This document shows, piece by piece, positions 1 through 9,735 of a stretch of 26,053 bases of DNA (the stretch's first letter is position 1; the number at the start of each line of letters is the position of its first letter). Made by a program: the position numbers and the translations under genes. The notes below the pieces were generated by a model. That model was not told the origin of the DNA. It did no database searches and worked only from the letters and a program-made list of their open reading frames with translations. Source of the stretch: Penium margaritaceum (lineage: Eukaryota > Streptophyta > Zygnematophyceae > Desmidiales > Peniaceae); NCBI GenBank assembly GCA_023375785.1, contig SZWC01003581.1, positions 80,003-106,055 of the forward strand, in the 5' to 3' direction.

Positions 1-252
1 TGATTGAGGCTCATTCTGCAGCCGAGGAGCGACGAGGAAGGCACGTGGGGCCACCACCGAGTGGCTCGGCCGTGCCGTAGCCATCTAGGCTCGCAGATAA
101 CGGCAGATCTGACCTTTGCTCAAAGAAAAGGGCCAACTGCGACAGCCGTTGTTTGCCACTAGCGATCTCCTCTGCAGGAGCCCGCCACCTACTTCGCGAC
201 CGGGCCTCTCCGACCGCGACTCCGCACCGGAGACGAGGCTACGGCCGCGACC

Positions 253-1000
253 ATGGCCAAGGCCTGTCTAAGCCCGCGGGCCTCGGCAACCACTGCAGTG
301 GCAGCAGCAAAGGTGCTGCTGCTATCGTTAGCAGCCCCGGCAACTGCAGCATCGCCACCGCCCAGGAAGTCGCCGCCGTTGGTCAGATCACCGCCGCCCA
401 CCGTAGCAAAATCTCCTCCAGTTGTCGCGCGATCACCACCGGCACCCAAGCCCTCACCGCCCCTCAAATCCCCACCAGTCGCCAAATCTCCTCCTCCCGT
501 CAAATCCCCTCCGTTGGCCAAATCTCCTCCACCCCCAAGCTCTCCCCGCCTGTAAGATCGCCTCCCTTGCCGAAGTCACCACCGCCTGTAAAGTCCCCAC
601 CTCCCGCCAAGTCCCCACAACCGGCGAAGTCCTCACCACCGGCGAAGTCGCGACCACCCTCTGCGGTGCGGTCGCCGCCGGCCCTGGTGATTCCGCCTGC
701 TCCGTCCAACTACGGCCTCGACGATCAGGACTCGTGGGTGGGCCTCCACAACTCGGAGAGGGGTGACTACTACCTGGGTCTGGCAGTGGAGTGGAGCGAC
801 ATGATGGCAGGAACGGCGCAGGGCTGGGCCACCTACCTCCGTACAGCCGTGTGCGCGAGTGCCGACCCGGCCTCTGTGCCCAAGTACCAGCCGGACGTCG
901 ACATTCGGCCAGAACGTGTTTGTGGGCAGCTGGAGCGTCGACACCGAAGACTGTTTCGAGGTCTCCACCGTGTTTGGGGAGTGGGCCAGCCAGCGCGACA
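253..1000 (+). pseudogene. Secreted Pro-rich CAP (PR-1-like) cell-wall protein, frameshifted and 3'-truncated
   Basis: The start at 253 lies in a strong plant/eukaryote context (gcgaccATGG). The first ~33 residues form a signal peptide: basic start, hydrophobic core AVAAAKVLLLSLAAPATA, likely cleavage after ATA. Next comes an extensin-like linker of about 125 residues built from KSPPP, RSPPP and AKSPP repeats, as in cell-wall proteins. A CAP domain follows: WVGLHNSERGDYY, then VEWSDMMAGTAQGWATYL, then FGQNVFVGSWSVDTEDC and GEWASQ. CAP proteins are usually extracellular and linked to wall or defence roles. The gene is split over frames. Signal peptide and first linker share a frame up to about 535. 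The rest of the linker and the first CAP half use a second frame (a C-run at 532-536 suggests one lost base). From about 898 the reading returns to the first frame. The C-terminal CAP part is missing and the reading runs into a 17-bp minisatellite. The frame changes could be assembly errors; the lost 3' end is harder to explain that way. Confidence 0.72.
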
Positions 1001-1159
1001 GCCTCAACATCTCAACAGCCTCAATATCTCAACAGCCTCAACATCTCGACAGCCTCAACATCTCGACAGCCTCAACATCTCGACAGCCTCAACATCTCGA
1101 CAGCCTCAACATCTCGACAGCCTCAACATCTCAACAGCCTCACCATCTCAACAGCCTAA
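999..1159 (+). repeat. 17-bp minisatellite, 9 full copies plus 8 bp
   Basis: The unit is cagcctcaacatctcga. Nine full copies run from 999 to 1151, with a partial copy to 1159. The outer copies end in caa instead of cga and one has aatatc. Because 17 is not a multiple of 3, all frames read a rotating Ser/Thr/Gln/Asn-rich repeat, so any protein predicted here is a by-product of the repeat. The array begins exactly where the CAP gene loses similarity to its family and ends exactly at the inserted inverted-repeat element. Confidence 0.93.
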
Positions 1160-1847
1160 GGCACCGTGTTGATGTCCTGGAGATGCGAGCATCTAGATAC
1201 TGATGGAGGTTGTTTCGTTGCAACAGACGCTACAGACCAGACGAGTGTCGCATTTTCTCCTGGCCTCCATTCTGCGCTGGCGTCAGGTAGATTTCTCCGG
1301 CCGGCATAGATTTTCATCGCCTAGACATCTTCAGCATGCACCGCGATGTTTGCGATTTCTCCATCGAGCGACTTGGATTTGCCCTGTGATGTTGGGAAAA
1401 CCGTGTATCATCGGAAAGCATGTTTTCGGAAAGGACCATCGCGATGATGTTTTTAAGGACTTCCACAAGAAACGGGAAAATACAGTTCTAGCGGTCTATG
1501 ACAGAAGTTCTTTCTTGCAAACGCGACCTTTTATCTTTTCTTAGTCCTACATTGAATTGTTCTCAAAACTTCTGCATTCTTGGAAAGGGCGAGGTAAATA
1601 GTTGGAACGCCGGCAAGAGAGAAAATCAACTAAAATCATGAGCTGGCGAGATACTAGGGCCATGCTCGTCTCTTCTGATGAACCTGTCAGCCCTGTTCCA
1701 TGTAATTCAGAGGATGGGTCCTTGTATGTGCACAAACGTACGTTTGCGAGGTTCATGACGTAAGAAAAATCGCACTACTGTAGCGAGCCGTCACTTAATC
1801 TAGATGCTAACATCGCATAAAAATCTCAGGACATCAACACGGTGCCT
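1159..1847. mobile_element. 689-bp non-autonomous TIR element (MITE-like) inserted in the minisatellite
   Basis: The ends are perfect 20-bp inverted repeats: AGGCACCGTGTTGATGTCCT at 1159-1178 and its complement at 1828-1847. Similarity continues inward with gaps, since both arms carry gcatctagat. TA (or TAA) stands on both sides (1157-1158 and 1848-1849), and the 17-bp minisatellite resumes directly after the right end, so this is an insertion. A TA duplication fits Tc1/mariner and TAA fits PIF/Harbinger; the sequence does not decide between them. No transposase is encoded. Short open frames inside (for example 1203-1544) resemble no family I know. Confidence 0.85.
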
Positions 1848-1917
1848 TAACATCTCGACAGCCTCAACATCTCGACAGCCTCAACATCTCGACAGCCTCA
1901 ACATCTCAACAGCCTCA
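1848..1917 (+). repeat. 17-bp minisatellite, continuation after the insertion
   Basis: A partial unit (taacatctcga) is followed by full units at 1859-1875, 1876-1892 and 1893-1909 and a partial unit to 1917. The units are the same as those at 999-1159. Joining both parts across the TIR element restores a single array of about 13 copies with one slightly changed unit at the junction. Confidence 0.92.
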
Positions 1918-2470
1918 TGCGCGCAAGAAGCAGTCTGCCGCAACTAGGTGCAGAGAGTGGTGTCGCACCGAACCTGCCGCATCGAGGTTTGCGGTAGGCC
2001 AAATCGAGCGGCAATCGATCGCGGTCCGTCATGCCGGACCAGTTTTAGGCTCGGACTGACATTTTTGGCCGCGTAGTATTAAAAGACCACTGCCAAGTGG
2101 ATTTCTTACGCGTGAAGGCTTACATCTAATGTATAGCCCTTGCCTGGACCGATTTGGCATCTAAACTCCAACCTCATTGCCAAGGCGACACGATGGCCTG
2201 CTTGCATCATGGCCCAGATGCAAGGTCTTAGGGAGTACTTCAACGTTTCGTGTTTTACATTCCATCGCCTGCATCCACGGCCAGCATTCGAACATTCAAA
2301 CTTCAAACTCTGCATTGGGAATTTGAGCATTTGTGCAATGGCGCATCGGCACGGAACTCAAGCCGCTACAAGCACCTCGTGTACCCCCTTTTGTACTCAA
2401 AAGAGTACTTGAACAGTGGAGGTTCTCCATTGTATAAGTACTCACACATGAGCTCAATTCAACTCCCACA
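1918..2470. other. No gene seen; upstream flank of the Harbinger ORF1 remnant
   Basis: Apart from the 43-bp dispersed repeat, I see no coding similarity here. A TATA-like tgtataagta lies near 2430, about 40 bp before the ATG at 2471, and could be the relic of an ORF1 promoter. I searched by eye for a transposon terminal repeat matching 5140-5370 and found none. Confidence 0.4.
1954..1996 (+). repeat. Dispersed 43-bp repeat, copy A
   Basis: This stretch matches 21623-21665 at 35 of 43 positions, including the identical 16-mer agagtggtgtcgcacc. It is probably part of a larger, older repeat family. The surrounding 1918-2470 holds no gene that I can recognise. Confidence 0.6.
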
Positions 2471-3875
2471 ATGGCATCCCCTTCAACCGTCAGTGCCTCC
2501 TCGTCACTCAATCGTGCCTCGTCTGTCATTTCTCCCCCTTACGAAGGTGCTGGCTTCGCATTTCACTTCTCGCCAGAGTCTATCCATATGAGTCAGTCCA
2601 TGCAAGGACGTGACTCCTTCCTTGCACCTTGTCGCGAGAATTTCGGCAAGACCGGTGACACAGTGTACATCACTCGCCCGTTGGCTGCCAACAACGATGC
2701 AACCTTTGCACACGGTTTGTACATCCTGAAGGCACCGTTTGACTCCGCTCTCCGTTTCAGCTCTGGGCCCACCAATACACCGCCGACCATCTTCCGCGTG
2801 AAGGTTCCCACACCGGCGCACCCATAGGGTTCATCCGTTGTTGGAGCAACGTCGGTGAACGGCGAACCTTCCGTCCTTGCTTCCTTCCGCACGTCAGACA
2901 CGGTGGTCAACGACCCTTTGGGCAAGACGTGGTGGACGCCCGCGAAGGACGTTGAGCTCGTCAACATGGCGTTGGAGTACGCGGCGGAATTCTGCAAGCA
3001 TCGTGGATGGTGGTCGGCCATGCACGACGTACGTTTGTGGAAGTTCAACAAGGCGATTGGAGTAAAGGAGGCGTTGACCATGGTGCACATCTGTAGTTGC
3101 CTCCGGAACGTCGAAAAAGTGCTAGAAGCGGGCTTCAGACCTTGTCGGTAAGAGCAGCATGTAGTTTAACCGTACGTCATGGCTGTTGAAGCTATGTGCT
3201 GACCAGCGGGAGCAAGTGAAGAGGAACAACCCCATGTAGGTAAAGCTTTAAGGATATCTGCTACATTGGATCGATGTTGCTACGAAGTTATTTATCCCTG
3301 ATGCTGCATGTGGGGATGATGTGTACTCCTCTAAGAACCTCCCACTCACGTAAGAAGCTGACAGTCCCCACGAGACAAACGGCATGGACACGGATGGAAG
3401 TCTTGATGAGACTGATTGTCGTGTTCGTCGCAGGGGTAATTTAGACAGACAAGTGGAGCAAGTGGAAAAGATAGTGAAGCATGCTGCAAGAATTGAGTGC
3501 ATTATTAAGGACGATGGACCAAAGAGTGCATGGGGGCTTGTAGTATAGGCAGTTATAGGAGATGAATACATATACTTTGATGATAAAATACCACTATAAC
3601 ATGTTCTAAAGGATGACATGCCCCTTTGCGAGCTCTTTGTGTATATTGCTGGCAACTTGCGTCGACAAGTGGCCAAGTGCATCTTTGGCCGAGGTTCAAC
3701 TGCACCACATGCAACTCTTGCTGATGTGGGCATTCCGTCTCCAACGGAGGGTGGTTGTGACACCTCAACCCTAATAAAGTCTCCTGACGTCAGCCGTCGC
3801 CTGGCGTTTGCTCAAGGACAACAACTTGTCATTGATTTTGAAGATTTGGAGGAGGATTTGGAGGATGTGGTTTGA
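2471..3875 (+). pseudogene. Candidate PIF/Harbinger ORF1 (Myb/SANT-like DNA-binding protein), decayed
   Basis: A Ser-rich start (ATG 2471) reads to a single TAG at 2825, and the same frame continues to 3151. This second part contains GKTWWTPAKDVELVNMALEY, RGWWSAMHDVRLWKF and CLRNVEKVLEAG, with Trp spacing and acidic/helical character like a trihelix or Myb/SANT-like domain. From about 3180 a second frame carries on (ADQREQVKRNNPM, then WIDVATKLFIPDAACGDDVY, then an Arg-rich segment and a basic/helical stretch) through stops at 3237, 3249, 3351, 3546 and 3597, to an acidic tail FEDLEEDLEDVV and a final stop at 3873. PIF/Harbinger elements typically carry such a partner protein beside the transposase, and the converging transposase on the other strand starts 157 bp downstream. 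The protein itself I do not recognise with certainty, so the ORF1 assignment rests on the Trp pattern plus context. Alternative: an unrelated host-gene fragment. Confidence 0.5.
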
Positions 3876-4032
3876 TTTTGTATGGTTATGCAATCATGGA
3901 TGGACACTTGTGCTAGAATCGGTATTCATTCATCAACTGTGCCAATCCTCTCCTCATAATCTGCCCACGTAGAGCCACTAATGTCTTATCTCATGCATCT
4001 CATGATCAAATGCCCATGACGACTACCACTCC

Positions 4033-5138
4033 TTAGAGTACATGTTGGCACAAAACACTACACACGGCCATGACCTGTTGCTTGAATGGGAAAGTTGACC
4101 GATTTTCGTTTGTGTATGAAGTTGTGCATGACAAAACATGACAAAACGAGATATCCCTAGAACTGCACATAAAACGAGGATAGGCCATGCATGATTCTAA
4201 ATCTAGCATTCAATACACCAAAATCGTGTTCGATGATTGACCTAGCTGATGTATGGCAGAGGTTAAACAACTCATTGTCTGATGGTGTTAGAGCACCGCT
4301 TCTCGACTCCTGCAAATGATACCTCCGACCTCGATATGGTGTGAGCAAGCCATTGCCTTTGGGGAAAGCAACATCAGCTAGGAGATATTTGTTCGAGGGG
4401 AGGGTGAAGCCACGATGGAGACCATATGAAATCATCCGGGCGTCATGCGCGGAGCCCTCCAAACCGCTCGTAACAAAGGTGAAATTCAACTCTTGGTTGC
4501 ATGCCGCCACGATGTTTTGCGTGACCTGTTGATGCCCGTTGATGTACAGGTCGTGACGGTTCCCTCGAACGATAACTGACACATGCATGTCGTCAATGGC
4601 GCCAACACAATCGCAAAACCATGGTAGATAGTCACGCCGATCATTCCATGCCATTAGGAGGGGTATATGATGCATGGTTGGCGTATGATCACCTGCAACA
4701 CGCTTAGTAGAGCGTTGACAACCTGCCTCAACGCACGCGTGATGGTGTTGGCCCTACATTGAAACCTCTCCATCAGTTGCCGGAATGACATGCCAAAACA
4801 TACACATTGTAACCAAATGAGGAGTTTCTCCTCCATGTTGATTTTGGAATAATGTAAAGGTGTGCTCTTGCGTACGTATGCTATGATCTTGTGCCAAGTC
4901 TCCATAGTCATCTGGCTTGTATTGAACAGCCGAGCAGGAGCCCCATACATAGTTGTGAGAGCCATGGCATTCCATTAAATGCTCTGTTGTGCATGGGACG
5001 TGCAAGTGCACGGTCCACTATGGGCTGAAGTAGAGTAACAACAATGTCACATAGGAGCTTTAGCACTTGATTACGGATAGCTATTGCATGCATAACTAAT
5101 GCACGACGTGCTTTTGAGCGTCTGTGGACGGAGTCCAT
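4033..5138 (-). pseudogene. PIF/Harbinger DDE transposase (DDE_Tnp_4 type), frameshifted
   Basis: Reading on the minus strand from ATG 5138, the N-terminal part has RRSKARRALVMHAIAI. After a frame change near 4975 comes the helix-turn-helix region typical of this family (METWHKIIAYV, then INMEEKLLIWLQ, SFRQLMERFQCRANTITRAL). A second frame change near 4680 leads to the catalytic core in one open frame (4675-4157). There CVGAIDDMHV holds the first Asp, GLEGSAHDARM the second, and RSIIEHDFGVLNARF the Glu; the conserved LLADVAFP and LLTPYRGRRYHL lie between. A third change near 4150 gives a C-terminal QQVMAVCSVL piece that ends about 4033. The full D-D-E triad is kept although the gene is cut into at least four frames. 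The product would have cut and joined transposon ends. It converges with the candidate ORF1 at 2471-3875. Confidence 0.85.
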
Positions 5139-5309
5139 GGCGCGGGGTGAAGGACAAATGATGCAAAATATGACACCTATGGAGATTCACTTGCCAGGCC
5201 GTCATACCATGAAACAAGGAGCTACAAAGAATGTTATCAGAGGAATGCCACAACACTGGCCCAGGTGGAAATTTCGTTGAAGAAGCTAGAAAAAAACAAA
5301 TGGTGCGAC

Positions 5310-6506
5310 ATGATATAAACCAATGTGTTAGCCTTTTGCAAATCATGTGAGACATGTCAAAGACAAGAAAATTTGTCAAACTAATGCAAAAATACTACTC
5401 CAAACCCTACCTGTTTCGACAAAGCTGTAGATGGACACAAGCATGGACTTCATAATGGCGCTGCCCGCCAAACATGAGGGCTAGGATGCAATCCTTGCCA
5501 TGGTGGACAGATTTCCTCAAATGTCACACATCATCCCAAGCAATATTCACTATCATCCCCAAAGGCACATTACCATTTTTCCTAAATCAGATACTGCGAC
5601 TGCATGAGGTGCCACATACCATCATCGGTGACAAAGAAGGTCGCTTCATTACCTTTTTTGGCACGAACTAATGACATGTTATTGGAGTCAGATCGAGCTA
5701 TAAACGGTATTCCACCCTTAAACCGATGGACAATCGAAGCTTACCAATCATACACTTGAACAACTTATCCGCACATTATGTATGTCGCACGGCACCAATT
5801 GGGCAGCCAAGTTACAAACTGCCAAACTTGCCTACAACTCAACCACTTCCACCGTAGCTCATAAACTTCCTTTCCAAGTGGTGTACGGTAACTCTCCCAC
5901 CACACTGGTTAGATTAAAGAATCAAAGAAAAATTCATGTGGTCCACCTCCACAGGGACTTTGCAACGTTTTGGTAGGAAACACGACAGACCCTCATGAAG
6001 ACTCACACATTGATGAAGTGGACAGCCAACCGACATCACAGTGATGACGTGTTTAGTGTTAAGACCTGCATTGCCCTCACCTGAGTGCACATAAAAATCC
6101 GCACATAGTATATTTCAAAGCCCTAATCCTGATGGTTTGAATCGTTTGAGATCAAGTGAATACAAACCCTTGTTGTTGCCCACCTGCGAGATACCTAAGA
6201 GCATGGAGATCTCATTTCTCACATCATCAAACTCAAGCACTACTAAAAATCTAATAGGAACTTCCATCATAGAGACATTGCACTTTCATCACTTCTGCGA
6301 ACGGAAAAGGATATGGAGTACATGATTGAATAGATCCTTAGACATGCACAGCGTGAAAAAAAAGTTGAGTATGTGGTCAACTTCCACAGCTACGATGCCA
6401 AGCACAACATTTAGGAACCTTACAACAACCTTTGAGACGTTGATCATCTCATCATTGGCTAATTTCATCGTGATCTACGTTTGCTAATGGTCCAAGACGT
6501 CGCGGC
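5310..6506 (+). pseudogene. Ty3/gypsy chromovirus pol 3' part: integrase and chromodomain
   Basis: Integrase pieces follow in normal order but in changing frames. The zinc-finger end FCKSCETCQRQEN lies near 5335. The core start MDFIMALPAKHEG is followed by a stop, then DAILAMVDRFP, near 5449-5520. Next are LPFFLNQILRLHEVPHTIIG and DKEGRFITFF (second Asp) to 5671, and TDGQSKLTNHTLEQLIRTL with WAAKLQTAKLAYNS and LPFQVVYGNSPTT (5725-5910). In the usual TDGQxE motif the catalytic Glu is replaced by Lys here. A degenerate C-terminal linker (SHIIKLKHY near 6215) leads to a chromodomain at 6313-6470: MEYMIE, stop, ILRHAQREKKVEYVVNFHSYDAKHNI, stop, EPYNNL. This matches the aromatic cage and WEP region of chromovirus chromodomains, which guide integration to marked chromatin. 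Upstream gag, protease and RT of this copy are absent. Confidence 0.85.
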
Positions 6507-6520
6507 AAAATGGGGGGAAG
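6507..6520 (+). other. Polypurine tract of the gypsy element
   Basis: The tract aaaatggggggaag ends directly at the TG of the putative 3' LTR and follows the chromodomain. This is the normal place for the plus-strand primer of reverse transcription. The single T is tolerated in many such tracts. Confidence 0.75.
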
Positions 6521-7077
6521 TGTTACGGCCCTGACGTACACAAGTTACTTAACTCTGCAAGTGAAAATTTCTTTCATAACATTCATGGTCCACGGTTTGC
6601 CAAAATTTGCTTTTGTACACCATTCGGCCGATGGAATTTTCAGCCAATTGCCGCGACCTCCGGTGATCCATTGTAGAAGTTTTTGAAAACTTCGACCACC
6701 TTCCAAAATCTTTGAAAGAAGTGTCGCTAAGTACACCGTTGGTTTGATTGTTTTGGTCGACTTCTCGACGATGTCGGATGATTAAAAAACCATGCCTTCA
6801 TATTCTTGGAGCCCCCCTACTTGTTAGTGGAACTTCTCAAAGTAGCCACTCACAACGCGAATTTTCACACGTTGCTCGGCTCAAGCGTCAATGATCCAAC
6901 ATATGCATCATTCTTATTCTCCGCATTGTGTATATGTGCTCAAATTATTCAACACTTTTCAACAAAGCACACTTCTTGCTTCATACAAATAAACCATTTG
7001 TTCCAAATGTTTTAATCGTCTTTTGTCTTACACCTCATCCCCGTGAACCACCTATGTTCCACTCGGTATGACACACC
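6521..7077 (+). repeat. 3' LTR of the Ty3/gypsy element (right end uncertain)
   Basis: The LTR begins with TGTTACGGCCCTGACG directly after the polypurine tract; TGTTAC is a common start in plant gypsy LTRs. The right end is not proven. I set it at gtatgacaca (about 7077) because it ends in CA and loosely mirrors the TGT-TAC start. No second LTR copy is in the window for comparison. No gene is seen inside. Confidence 0.5.
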
Positions 7078-9300
7078 CAACCTTTTTCGCATGTAGAGAA
7101 ATTTTGATGAAGTCAAAATTGACCGGATTTCCTGCAAAATTACTGCAAGTCAACGATAGATCGGCCAATATCCCATTCTTCAACCATTTTCCTACATCAT
7201 CCCTGTTACTTCAATGAAATTTGAAGGCTTAGGATGTTGACATGGTTTAAGGCTTTGGAGTATGTCATCTCTCATGTAGTACAACATCCATATACGAATG
7301 GAACACAACCTTATAAGTGCAGTCCATTGGTGGGGTGATGTGGAAGTTTGCTTGTGAGGTTTGCATGGTAGGTTTTTTGGTTTCAAACACAGTGTTTTTG
7401 AAATTTTATTCATGAAGAATGAAAGTGCTTGGTTGATCTTCTCCATCGCACGTGCCTTGTTGACATCACCATACGTCGCCAAAAGCGGATGATGACCTAA
7501 ATAGTACATTTGAAGCCGAGGGGACATAGAGAACTGTTGCTCATCAAAGTAAGTGGTGCAGCCAGCACTACATACACAACAATCATCCACTAGAGCATGT
7601 CAATCTACTTCCCTCTAGTGACGTGGGCGTGGCCAAGTACATTTGGTATAAATGATTTGGCATATGCACGTTGTGATGTGTGTGACAAGTACTTGGACAA
7701 GGTTTGTACTTTGAAATTTGGCCTCTCAGATGCACCATTTCCAATGTCAAATCAGTCTTATAAACCAGCTCAAATAGTGAATGGCTTATGTGGTGTTTGT
7801 TGAAGTGTCACTGAACTTAACTCCAGTTTGTTCATCCCACATAACTATCAAACTACATGTGAATAAACCATAACATCTTCATAGGACACAGCCACGGATA
7901 GACGACAAAACGTCGAAGAACATCGTGGATGAGGCACTTGCAAAGAGGATCCCATGGAGGCACATCGGACATGGATCACACTGAAGGAAGAGTGGGATCG
8001 CAATGTACCACACAGAAGTGCATTGGGTTATGAAGAGCCATCATGGGTTGCATTTTTGGTGATCCCTTAAAAGATGGCATGGGATTTGAGCAAGCCCTTG
8101 CCAAATACTAGGCCTGCCAACAGTCAAGAGCCATGGCAACCATGGTTTTGGTCCGAGTTAGCGGGTTTGTCGTGCCATTTGCTTTGGTTATCTGACATTA
8201 GGCCTAGATTTCTTCCCTTTTTGTCTTTCCCTTGTAGAAGGTTTACGGCATGTTTCATCTCCAATTTATTCTTTCAACGTCCTCCTTTTTAGCTATACAT
8301 TTTAAATGATTTTTTTAGTTCATCTCCACAGTACCCTTCTTTCCATTGATTCTTCAATTATATTATGATAACATCATCTCTACACTACCCACTATACCTA
8401 AGTAATCGAGAAATCATTAAGGCACATTCTCTCCAACTTGTCGAAACGTTTTTATTGTAGAAGACGTCAGTTTTTTTTCAGATTCTTTCCATGTTTAGGA
8501 TTCCTTGGAGTTATGGCTATGTTGTCCCATTCTTTGTGCCAGAATTCATGTGAACCATCTTGAGTAATCCTCCACTTTTCATTGGGTTTTTGCAACTAAA
8601 ATATGAAATTGATGAGATTCTTTTTGGGCTTCTTTTCAGTTGGACTTTCCGTCTACATGTAAAGTGGTGAGAGCATCTAGACATTTCGTCCAACTATCCT
8701 TCCATAGCCTATAACCCTCATAAACTTTCAAAATCCAGTCACAATAACGATTTTGCGCGGTTTCCTACCTCAAAAACGGACATTTAGAATAGATGTCTAT
8801 GTATTTTGCATATGTACATGGTGATGGGTTACAACTAGCAATCCACTCTTGTAAACAAATAGAAAAACTGTGTATTATGAAACTTACGTCTCATGCCCCA
8901 TTCGCGTACGCAACTCTACAAGGTATCTCTCCTCAAAGTCAGGTAGTCCCTGGGTTGTAGATTAGAGGATGGCTGCCCGAAAGGAAAATGAGTGGTTGGG
9001 GGCATATAACTTCATTATTCCTCAATCTATCAACATACCAAAGCCACTCGATTTGACGAAAAACAAGGATTAAGATGCAGCTAGCCTTTGTGTTGGCCTG
9101 ACGGTGAGTGTGCACCCTGGAGGGTCCCTAGCAGTGGCTAGTTCACACCACCAACTCTTTTTGGAGAGACTGAAACTGTGGAGGCAACTAGTTCCAAGGA
9201 TGGCAGAAAACTGGTCAGAGATTGAGGCAATAGTTTTTGCCTGAATTGACTGGGAATTTACACTTTATCAAGGCTCACAAGCAGTAGCATTTTATAGCCA
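7078..9300. other. No recognisable gene
   Basis: Two divergent open frames occur here: 7590-7192 (-), 132 codons, with a CxxCxxxC start, and 7597-7803 (+), 68 codons, with Cys pairs ARCDVCDKYLDKVC and a final CGVC. Neither resembles a family I know, and both stop abruptly. They may be relics of another transposon. From 7804 to 9300 I see AT-rich sequence without coding signal, repeats or RNA genes. Confidence 0.4.
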
Positions 9301-9659
9301 CTGATCTAAGCTTTCTGGAACACCAAAGCATGCCAGATTTGAAGCCTCCTAGCAGATTCTATGGCTTCTAGAGTGTCTATTGGTAGGCTATCCTTTTTCC
9401 CACCTAAGAAAGCATCCCTTCCCTCCTCTAGAAGCTTCTGCCCCTTCCTAGATTCCTCAGCTTTCTTCTAGTAGGAGGGAAGGTGTCCAGAAGACCAAGA
9501 CACCTCTATATGCCTTGTAGGACAAGTCACCCCTTCTAGAATGTGTGCCACCTTCCTGGACCCTCACCTGGCCTTCTAGAAACTTAAAGAGGAACTCTAG
9601 AGGTTGAGCTAGCTTCCTAGCATCTATTTTCCACCTCCCTTGAGGCAGGGCATAATTTC

Positions 9660-9732
9660 ATCTTGTGGGACTTGAACCCGGGCCCCTGCCTCTAGAGGTG
9701 GACACCATTAACCACGAAGCCACTAAGGCTTG
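9660..9732 (-). mobile_element. tRNA-derived SINE-like head (Pol III A and B boxes)
   Basis: On the minus strand a box-A-like TGGCTTCGTGG (9712-9722) is followed 33 bp later by a good box B, GGTTCAAGTCC (9668-9678). That is the internal RNA polymerase III promoter spacing of a tRNA. The acceptor stem does not pair and the T stem has only three good pairs, so this is not a working tRNA. Sequence continuing leftwards (to about 9300) is rich in tctaga-containing segments and may be the SINE body. A poly-A or T tail and target duplication were not found. Confidence 0.55.
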
Positions 9733-9735
9733 TCT

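Larger units (their letters stand above)
2471..5138. mobile_element. Degenerate autonomous-type PIF/Harbinger transposon (ends not found)
   Basis: The candidate DNA-binding ORF1 (+) and the transposase (-) converge with about 157 bp between their stops. Pairing of these two proteins is characteristic of PIF/Harbinger. I could not locate terminal inverted repeats or a TWA target duplication outside the two genes, so these limits are only the coding span. Confidence 0.6.

Noticed and set aside
153..1172. Single 339-codon frame through the CAP region
   Set aside because: Only its middle (about 537-897) is the coding frame; the first part is out of frame with the signal peptide and the end is minisatellite.
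9660..9732. Functional tRNA gene on the minus strand
   Set aside because: The acceptor stem does not pair and the T stem is mostly mismatched; only the promoter boxes are convincing.
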